64,000 bases of DNA from CAXXIC01 sp049315325 (GTDB taxonomy: Bacteria > Bacteroidota > Bacteroidia > Bacteroidales > UBA7332), in NCBI GenBank assembly GCA_049315325.1, contig JBMOKJ010000001.1:818549-882548 (forward strand), read 5' to 3'. Below, piece after piece: positions 59,280 to 64,000 of the stretch. The position numbers were made by a program, and so were the translations under genes. A model generated the notes under the pieces. The model had not been told where the DNA came from. It saw nothing but the letters and a program-made list of their open reading frames with translations, and made no database searches. Each line of letters starts with the position of its first letter. The stretch's first letter is position 1.

Positions 59280-59798
59280 CCATCCAAAAGCCTCGTCGCT
59301 CATCCATTTGCCCTGAGCTTTGAGCACTTGTTCGATTACATCCCGACCACAGCCTTCACCCCCGCATTTTTGAGAGATGTATTTCGAAATCTCCTTGATT
59401 TCGGGGGCAGCGTCAGCAGGACAGCAAGGCAATCCGACCAACTTCATCACCGGATAATCGGGAATATCGTCGCCCATAAAAAGGACTTCGTCGAGTGCCA
59501 ATCCCGTTTTCTGAAGAAAATCGTTAAAAGGCTCAAGCTTGTGAGATGCTCCCATGTAGATATGTTTCAACCCTAGACCTGCATAGCGGATTCTGACTGC
59601 TTCGGTCTTTCCACCAGTAATGATACCCACTTCAAATCCTTTCTTGACGGCTAATTGCATGGCAAAACCATCTTTGATATTCACCATACGCATCGGTTCG
59701 CCGCTCGGATGAAGCGGAATCATTGCCGACGACAACACGCCATCCACATCGAAAAGCAATGCCTTTATCTTTTTTAAGTCGTAATTGATGCTGCTCAT
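59277..59798 (-). CDS. kdsC: HAD-IIIA phosphatase, KDO 8-phosphate phosphatase
   Basis: 173 residues. HAD motif I is LLFDVDGVLSSAMIPLHPSG (Asp nucleophile pair about 16-18), motif II TGGKTEAVRIRYAGLG, Lys in GASHKLEPF, motif IV FMGDDIPDYPVMKLVG. It matches KdsC (YrbI), which dephosphorylates KDO-8-phosphate in lipopolysaccharide core synthesis. The GGEGCGRDVIEQVLKAQGKW C-terminus is a frequent ending of the family in Bacteroidota. Sits between maf and DUF2520. Confidence 0.93.
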   Translation of the reverse strand: MSSINYDLKKIKALLFDVDGVLSSAMIPLHPSGEPMRMVNIKDGFAMQLAVKKGFEVGIITGGKTEAVRIRYAGLGLKHIYMGASHKLEPFNDFLQKTGLALDEVLFMGDDIPDYPVMKLVGLPCCPADAAPEIKEISKYISQKCGGEGCGRDVIEQVLKAQGKWMSDEAFGW

Positions 59799-59807
59799 GT
59801 TTTTATA

Positions 59808-59906
59808 GTTGACGAGTAAACAAGTTGACGAGTTGACTGGATGATGGATGTCGGTTCGTTTTTTTGATTACTCAATTCATAATTAAGTTTACTCGTTTAC
59901 TTGTTC
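59808..59906. repeat. Short-period repeat spanning the DUF2520 3' end
   Basis: GTTGACGAGTAAACAAGTTG then ACGAGTTGAC on one side (59818-59836) and GTTTACTCGTTTACTTGTTC (59887-59906) on the other, the same word in opposite orientations. The right part codes for the last residues (SEQVNE) of the DUF2520 protein. Confidence 0.55.
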
Positions 59907-60668
59907 ACTTTGTTTATTCTGAAAAATATTCTCACTCAACATATAATAAATGTGTTTGAGTTCGCCGTCACGTAGTGCATCGATGTGGTTTCCAATAATC
60001 GTTTCGTCGAAGCGAATGGCAGGACCAGTTTGTGCTTCTTTAGGAAGCAATTCGTGAACTTTACGTGCTGTTTCGTCTATCAACGGAAGCAGTTGGGCAA
60101 AGTCAAGCCCTTTCTCTTCGAGCAATTTTGCCGCAATGGAATACATTCGATTTGTGAAATTACATGCAAAAACTGCTGCCAAATGGAGTTGCTTTCGTTG
60201 TTCTGACGTTGCTTCTATTGCCGTTTTCGAAATTGAAGTTGCTAATTTGCGCAATGTTTCCAACGATTCACTGCTGTTACTTTCAATGTAAATCGGAATT
60301 TCCGAGAAGTCAACTTCCCTCGATTTGCTGAACGTTTGCAGTGGATAAAAAACTCCGAAATTCTTGCAAAATGGTTCGAAAACTGATATTGGCACGCTTC
60401 CTGCGGTGTGTACCCACAAGGCGTCGTTCGTTTTTATTTTTGATAATAGCGAAACAAGAGCATCATCTTTAACACTGAGAATATAGAGATCGCTAGTCTC
60501 GTTAATCAATTCAATCTGATTGGTGAACGAGGTAGAAACCTTTTCAGCGAGTAATTTCGAAGCTTCTTCTGTCCGACTGTATACTTGTACAATCTGATGC
60601 CCTTTTCGTGCCAGCTCAATGCCGAGTCGAGTGGCTAAATTCCCCGCACCAATCAATGTTATTCTCAT
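59889..60668 (-). CDS. DUF2520 / Rossmann-fold reductase-like protein
   Basis: 259 residues. The NAD(P)-binding MRITLIGAGNLATRLGIELA motif (GxGxxA) is followed by VHTAGSVPISVFEPF and FYPLQTFSKSREVDFSEIPI, which characterise proteins with a C-terminal DUF2520 helical domain, related to pyrroline-5-carboxylate reductase and 6-phosphogluconate dehydrogenase types. The substrate is unknown. It precedes kdsC and maf in the usual Bacteroidales order, and overlaps the upstream membrane gene stop as ATGA. The C-terminal residues are encoded by an intergenic repeat. Confidence 0.9.
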   Translation of the reverse strand: MRITLIGAGNLATRLGIELARKGHQIVQVYSRTEEASKLLAEKVSTSFTNQIELINETSDLYILSVKDDALVSLLSKIKTNDALWVHTAGSVPISVFEPFCKNFGVFYPLQTFSKSREVDFSEIPIYIESNSSESLETLRKLATSISKTAIEATSEQRKQLHLAAVFACNFTNRMYSIAAKLLEEKGLDFAQLLPLIDETARKVHELLPKEAQTGPAIRFDETIIGNHIDALRDGELKHIYYMLSENIFQNKQSEQVNE

Positions 60669-60997
60669 TTGCGCAGCACTCCAATAATCAATGTTGCACC
60701 TATAATGATGAGAAATCCAGGAATCAGATAGTCTTGAAATTTACCCATATAACTAATTAAAGCTCCTATTCGCAGCAAAATTCCAATGACGAAAAGGACA
60801 ATTCCGAATGTTTTTTGAGTTTTAACGATCAGAAAAGCTAAAGCAGCATAAATAAAGTAGCTGCGCCAGTCAATCAACTCTTGCCAAACTGCTGAATTTA
60901 TCGCAATTATATGGGTTTTGTCAATTAAATGAACCAACCCAATCACCAGAATAGTGATTCCAGTCGCCAGTTTGTTTTCGTCTTTTTTAATTGCCAT
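60665..60997 (-). CDS. Small membrane protein with four segments
   Basis: 110 residues with about four membrane segments: TGITILVIGLVHLIDKTHII (about 13-30), YFIYAALAFLIV (about 48-60), FGIVLFVIGILLRIGALISY (about 64-84) and LIPGFLIIIGATLIIGVLRK (about 90-110). It resembles the LiaF-type membrane domain only in outline. The start is 71 nt downstream of a -7 box and the stop overlaps the DUF2520 start codon. Function unknown. Confidence 0.75.
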   Translation of the reverse strand: MAIKKDENKLATGITILVIGLVHLIDKTHIIAINSAVWQELIDWRSYFIYAALAFLIVKTQKTFGIVLFVIGILLRIGALISYMGKFQDYLIPGFLIIIGATLIIGVLRK

Positions 60998-61067
60998 ATT
61001 CGTTGAGGTTAAATTGTTTGACCCAATTCGTTCATTTCTTACGAGGTAGAATGCTAGAAAACATTTG

Positions 61068-61075
61068 CAAAGATA
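61068..61075 (-). promoter_or_regulatory. -7 box (TATCTTTG) of the DUF2520-kdsC-maf-ribE operon
   Basis: TATCTTTG followed by CAAAT on the minus strand, 71 nt before the ATG at 60997. Confidence 0.6.
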
Positions 61076-61175
61076 GCCGAAAAAAAATATTTTGCCTAAC
61101 GATTCAAAAGAACTCTAATTTGTTGTCAAAATTCGGTTTTTCAGGTGAATTGTGGCTAATGCGTCGAAAAAAACA

Positions 61176-61183
61176 TATTTTTG
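61176..61183 (+). promoter_or_regulatory. -7 box (TATTTTTG) of the TonB-dependent receptor gene
   Basis: TATTTTTG followed by TATCC, 73 nt before the ATG at 61256. Confidence 0.55.
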
Positions 61184-61255
61184 TATCCGCATTTACTCTG
61201 CGTGTAATTTTTCGGAGTGAAAAGCGTTATTGTACTGTGATTTAATAATGAACTA

Positions 61256-63661
61256 ATGCGCCTGAAAATAGTTTTTCTTTTCCTCCTTATTGCGTTTACT
61301 ACCACCTCTTTTGCTCAAAAAAAGATACGAGTCAGCGGATACATCACAGACTCAGATAATCATGGTGTTGAATACGCCAATGTGTCGTTGTGGAAAACAA
61401 CCATTGGAGTCACTTCGAACCAGAACGGTTATTTCGACCTCTATGTTCCACAAAACGATAGTTTGACACTCGTTTTTTCTTCTTTAGGATTTAAAAAAAC
61501 AAGCCGTACAATACTTAATCCAAAACATGACTTTTTTCTGAATATTCAGATGGAAACCTCTTCAACAGGATTAAAGGATGTGACGGTAAAAGGCAGTCGA
61601 CTTCAAACCAATATGATGCAATCGCTGGATGCAGGGCGTGTCAAACTGCTCCCCGATGCTTCAGGTGGAAATATCGAGTCGCTCATTATGACCTTCGCTG
61701 GTGTAAACTCTAACAACGAATTGAGCTCGCAATATTCGGTGCGTGGCGGTAATTTCGACGAAAACTTAGTCTATATCAATGGTGTTGAGGTCTATCGCCC
61801 GTTGCTTATTCGAGCCGGACAACAAGAGGGACTGAGTATTATCAACCCAGATATGGTGGCGAGTGTGGGGTTCTCCACTGGCGGTTTCGATGCAAAATAT
61901 GGCGATAAGATGTCGTCGGTGCTTGATATTACTTACAAAAAACCAACTTCGTTCGAAGGTTCTGTCTCTACTAGTTTGATGGGTGTAAATGCATATGTAG
62001 GTCACTCTGCTGGTAAATTTACGCAAATGCACGGTCTTCGCTACAAGCAAAATACCTCTCTGCTTGGCACACTCGATACGAAAGGTGAATACGATCCTCA
62101 ATTTTTTGACTACCAGACCTATTTGACTTATACTTTTAATAAAAAATGGGATGTGAGTTTGCTTGGTAATATTTCGCAAAATACCTATAATTTTATTCCT
62201 CAGGAACGCACAACATCTTTTGGTACGCTTCAATCTGCTCGTAAATTTAAAGTCTATTTCGATGGGAAAGAATCAGACCAATTCGAGACTGGATTTGGCT
62301 CATTGGCGCTTAATTTTAAACCAGATGATCAGACGACGCTTACGTTGCTCTCTTCTGCTTTTATCTCTCGCGAAAAAGAAACTTACGATATCACAGGCCA
62401 ATATTGGTTGAGCGATTTGAAAGTTGGGGGCAATACTGCCGATGATACTGAGTTGGTAGGAGTTGGTACGTTTCTTCAGCATGCTCGCAATCGGCTTTAT
62501 GCACGGGTAATGTCGCTCTCTCATCAAGGTAGTCGTAAGATTGGCAAAAACAATATACAATGGGGTTTGACTTTTCAGTCCGAGCATTTTAAAGATAAAA
62601 TTAACGAATGGGAAATGCGCGACTCTGCAGGATATTCGTTGCCTCATACCTCAAGTGGAGTTAATGTATTTTACAACTTGAATTCTGATAATAATGTCGA
62701 TAGTCGTCGTTTTTCGACTTTTTTGCAAGACACTTATCGTGTGAATTCCTCATTTGGTCTTTTCTCTTTAACTGCAGGTGTCCGCGCTTCCTACTGGAAT
62801 TTCAATCAAGAATTGATTGTGAGTCCACGCTTCTCGGCAGCTTTAGTCCCAAGTTCAAACAAAGATTTGACTTGTCGTTTGGCCGGAGGAGTCTATTACC
62901 AAGCTCCTTTTTACAAGGAGTTTCGCGATACAGCAATAGTCGATGGTAATGCTTCTATCCGCCTTAATAAAAATATCAAATCTCAGCGTTCCATTCAGCT
63001 TGTTGCAGGTGGTGATTACAATTTCCGATCAAACGGTCGCCCTTTTAAATTAACCGCCGAGGCATATTATAAAAAGCTTGACGATTTGATTCCTTACAAT
63101 GTAGATAATGTACGCGTGCGATATTATGGAGAAAATATAGCGTCTGGCTATGCTACTGGTCTTGATGTTAAACTATTTGGAGAGTATGTTCCTGGTACAG
63201 ACTCCTGGGTCAGTTTCTCTTTGATGAAATCAGAGGAGACAATTCATGGAGTCACCGTGCCTCGACCAACAGATCAAGCTTACAGTTTTGCACTATTTTT
63301 CCAAGATTACTGGCCATCAAACCCAAAATACAAAGTTAATTTAAAGATGATTTGGGCAGCTGGACTACCCGTGTCAGCACCGCGATTAGGTAGAGAAATC
63401 AGCTATTTTAGAACACCACCTTATCGTCGTGTGGATATTGGAGCCTCCAGAATGTTAGTGGGTGGTGAGGATAAATGGATGAAAAAACCGATTTTGAGAA
63501 GTTTTAAAACAATTTGGATTGGACTTGATGTCTTTAATTTGTTCGATATTAAAAATACAAATTCCTATTTTTGGGTTTCTGATATTCAAAATCACCAGTA
63601 TGCCGTGCCAAACTATTTGACCTCTCGTCAACTAAATGTGAGGCTGATTGCAGATTTTTGA
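61256..63661 (+). CDS. TonB-dependent receptor with CarboxypepD regulatory-like domain
   Basis: 801 residues. Signal peptide MRLKIVFLFLLIAFTTTSFA. Residues about 24-108 form a carboxypeptidase-regulatory-like domain (VSGYITDSDNHGVEYANVSL). A plug follows (about 115-230: YSVRGGNFDENLVYINGVEV, SVGFSTGGFDAKYGDKMSSV), then a 22-strand barrel ending LNVRLIADF with a terminal Phe. It imports a large substrate such as a siderophore or glycan across the outer membrane, energised by TonB. No SusD-like partner lies next to it, so it is not a typical SusCD pair. Single gene with a terminator. Confidence 0.92.
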   Translation: MRLKIVFLFLLIAFTTTSFAQKKIRVSGYITDSDNHGVEYANVSLWKTTIGVTSNQNGYFDLYVPQNDSLTLVFSSLGFKKTSRTILNPKHDFFLNIQMETSSTGLKDVTVKGSRLQTNMMQSLDAGRVKLLPDASGGNIESLIMTFAGVNSNNELSSQYSVRGGNFDENLVYINGVEVYRPLLIRAGQQEGLSIINPDMVASVGFSTGGFDAKYGDKMSSVLDITYKKPTSFEGSVSTSLMGVNAYVGHSAGKFTQMHGLRYKQNTSLLGTLDTKGEYDPQFFDYQTYLTYTFNKKWDVSLLGNISQNTYNFIPQERTTSFGTLQSARKFKVYFDGKESDQFETGFGSLALNFKPDDQTTLTLLSSAFISREKETYDITGQYWLSDLKVGGNTADDTELVGVGTFLQHARNRLYARVMSLSHQGSRKIGKNNIQWGLTFQSEHFKDKINEWEMRDSAGYSLPHTSSGVNVFYNLNSDNNVDSRRFSTFLQDTYRVNSSFGLFSLTAGVRASYWNFNQELIVSPRFSAALVPSSNKDLTCRLAGGVYYQAPFYKEFRDTAIVDGNASIRLNKNIKSQRSIQLVAGGDYNFRSNGRPFKLTAEAYYKKLDDLIPYNVDNVRVRYYGENIASGYATGLDVKLFGEYVPGTDSWVSFSLMKSEETIHGVTVPRPTDQAYSFALFFQDYWPSNPKYKVNLKMIWAAGLPVSAPRLGREISYFRTPPYRRVDIGASRMLVGGEDKWMKKPILRSFKTIWIGLDVFNLFDIKNTNSYFWVSDIQNHQYAVPNYLTSRQLNVRLIADF

Positions 63662-63685
63662 AAATTGTTCAAAATTTATTTTTTT

Positions 63686-63724
63686 GCCTATTCTTCTTAT
63701 AACAAGTAGAATAGGCTTTTTTTT
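63686..63724 (+). terminator. Terminator of the TonB-dependent receptor gene
   Basis: GCCTATTCT / AGAATAGGC around a 13-nt loop, followed by eight T, 25 nt after the stop. Confidence 0.88.
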
Positions 63725-63757
63725 ATTCTTTTTTGTTTGGGAATATCTCTGAAACCA

Positions 63758-63789
63758 CTTGTATTTTTAAATAAATGGTATTATCTTTG
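63758..63789 (+). promoter_or_regulatory. Upstream rRNA-type promoter (P1), TTG-N20-TATCTTTG
   Basis: TTG (63759-63761) and TATCTTTG (63782-63789), 20 nt apart, followed by TAGCCC. Confidence 0.7.
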
Positions 63790-63876
63790 TAGCCCTTTCG
63801 ATAAAAAGTTAGGTTAGCGGAGGCTGATTTGGTGGGGAGGGAGAATAAAAAATAAATGAATAAAAAGCGTAAAAAG

Positions 63877-63907
63877 TTTGGAAGGAAAGAAATAATCCTT
63901 ACCTTTG
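63877..63907 (+). promoter_or_regulatory. Downstream rRNA-type promoter (P2), TTTG-N19-TACCTTTG
   Basis: TTTG (63877-63880) and TACCTTTG (63900-63907) with exactly 19 nt between, followed by CACCCGC. This is the best-formed promoter in the window. Confidence 0.88.
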
Positions 63908-64000
63908 CACCCGCTTTGAGAACGAGAGATTGTTTAAGAAGTTATAACGATAGATCCTTGACATAATTTTATAGAGAACAAGTAGTACAATAGACTCTTA
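63908..64000 (+). other. Probable rRNA operon leader, running off the window
   Basis: From the end of the P2 box to the edge there is no start codon with a useful frame. The GAACGAGAGATTGTTTAAG and GATCCTTGACATAATTTTA segments resemble Bacteroidales 16S leaders, in which TTGACAT-like sequence precedes the mature 5' end. No 16S sequence is reached inside the window. Confidence 0.6.

Overview
The window looks like chromosome of a member of the Bacteroidota, most likely order Bacteroidales and perhaps Paludibacter-like. The grounds are: promoters of the TTTG-N19/20-TAnnTTTG type rather than sigma-70 boxes (19196-19226, 44273-44303, 57460-57490, 63877-63907); almost no Shine-Dalgarno sequences; T9SS-type C-terminal sorting domains; a SusC-like TonB receptor; LruC, DUF1460 and DUF2520 families; and gene orders typical of the group (PASTA-rluD-ddl, purM-prfA-pyrF, DUF2520-kdsC-maf). 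The genus is an inference. I saw no IS element, CRISPR array, prophage or tRNA.

Layout. 1-5 kb: end of an unknown gene, a secreted LruC-domain protein, an ABC-F ATPase and a methyltransferase. 4.3-13.3 kb: a minus-strand cassette of a T9SS-sorted protein, an SpvB/YD-repeat-like secreted protein and an RHS protein with an AT-rich variable tip, followed by two small membrane proteins that could be immunity partners. 13.4-14.2 kb: a twelve-copy 21-bp array next to a gene of unknown function. 14.9-18.7 kb: an envelope operon (PASTA protein, rluD, ddl, acyltransferase). 19-27 kb: rpmH and efp divergent, a UPF0114 protein, a barrel protein, dnaG, a secreted esterase, another barrel protein and serB. 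27.2-34.8 kb: two giant tandem paralogous beta-helix surface proteins. 35.5-41.3 kb: pgk behind two LacI-type palindromes, then the Phe/Tyr operon pheA-aminotransferase-DAHP synthase/chorismate mutase-tyrA. 41.3-50 kb: membrane proteins, an M48 protease, a DUF1460 amidase-like protein, purM-prfA-pyrF, rubrerythrin and xseB. 50.4-61 kb: a heparinase-like lyase, a K+ channel, an esterase, typA, rpsO, and the ribE-maf-kdsC-DUF2520 cluster. 61.2-64 kb: a TonB-dependent receptor, then tandem rRNA-type promoters and a leader that runs off the window edge, so a 16S gene probably begins just beyond it.

The best regulatory system here is a complete ribosome-mediated attenuator before pheA: an 18-codon leader peptide with 7 Phe and 4 Tyr, an antiterminator and a terminator (37048-37195). 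It explains how the whole Phe/Tyr branch can be switched by charged aromatic tRNA. A related palindrome lies just downstream of each of two candidate promoters for this operon, which suggests a second, protein-mediated level of control.

The most puzzling element is the 21-bp (seven-codon) array at 13413-13664. Six or more copies of GC-rich palindromic repeats and several AT-rich short-period repeats sit at gene borders, and at least two genes (maf and the DUF2520 gene) take their C-terminal codons from them.
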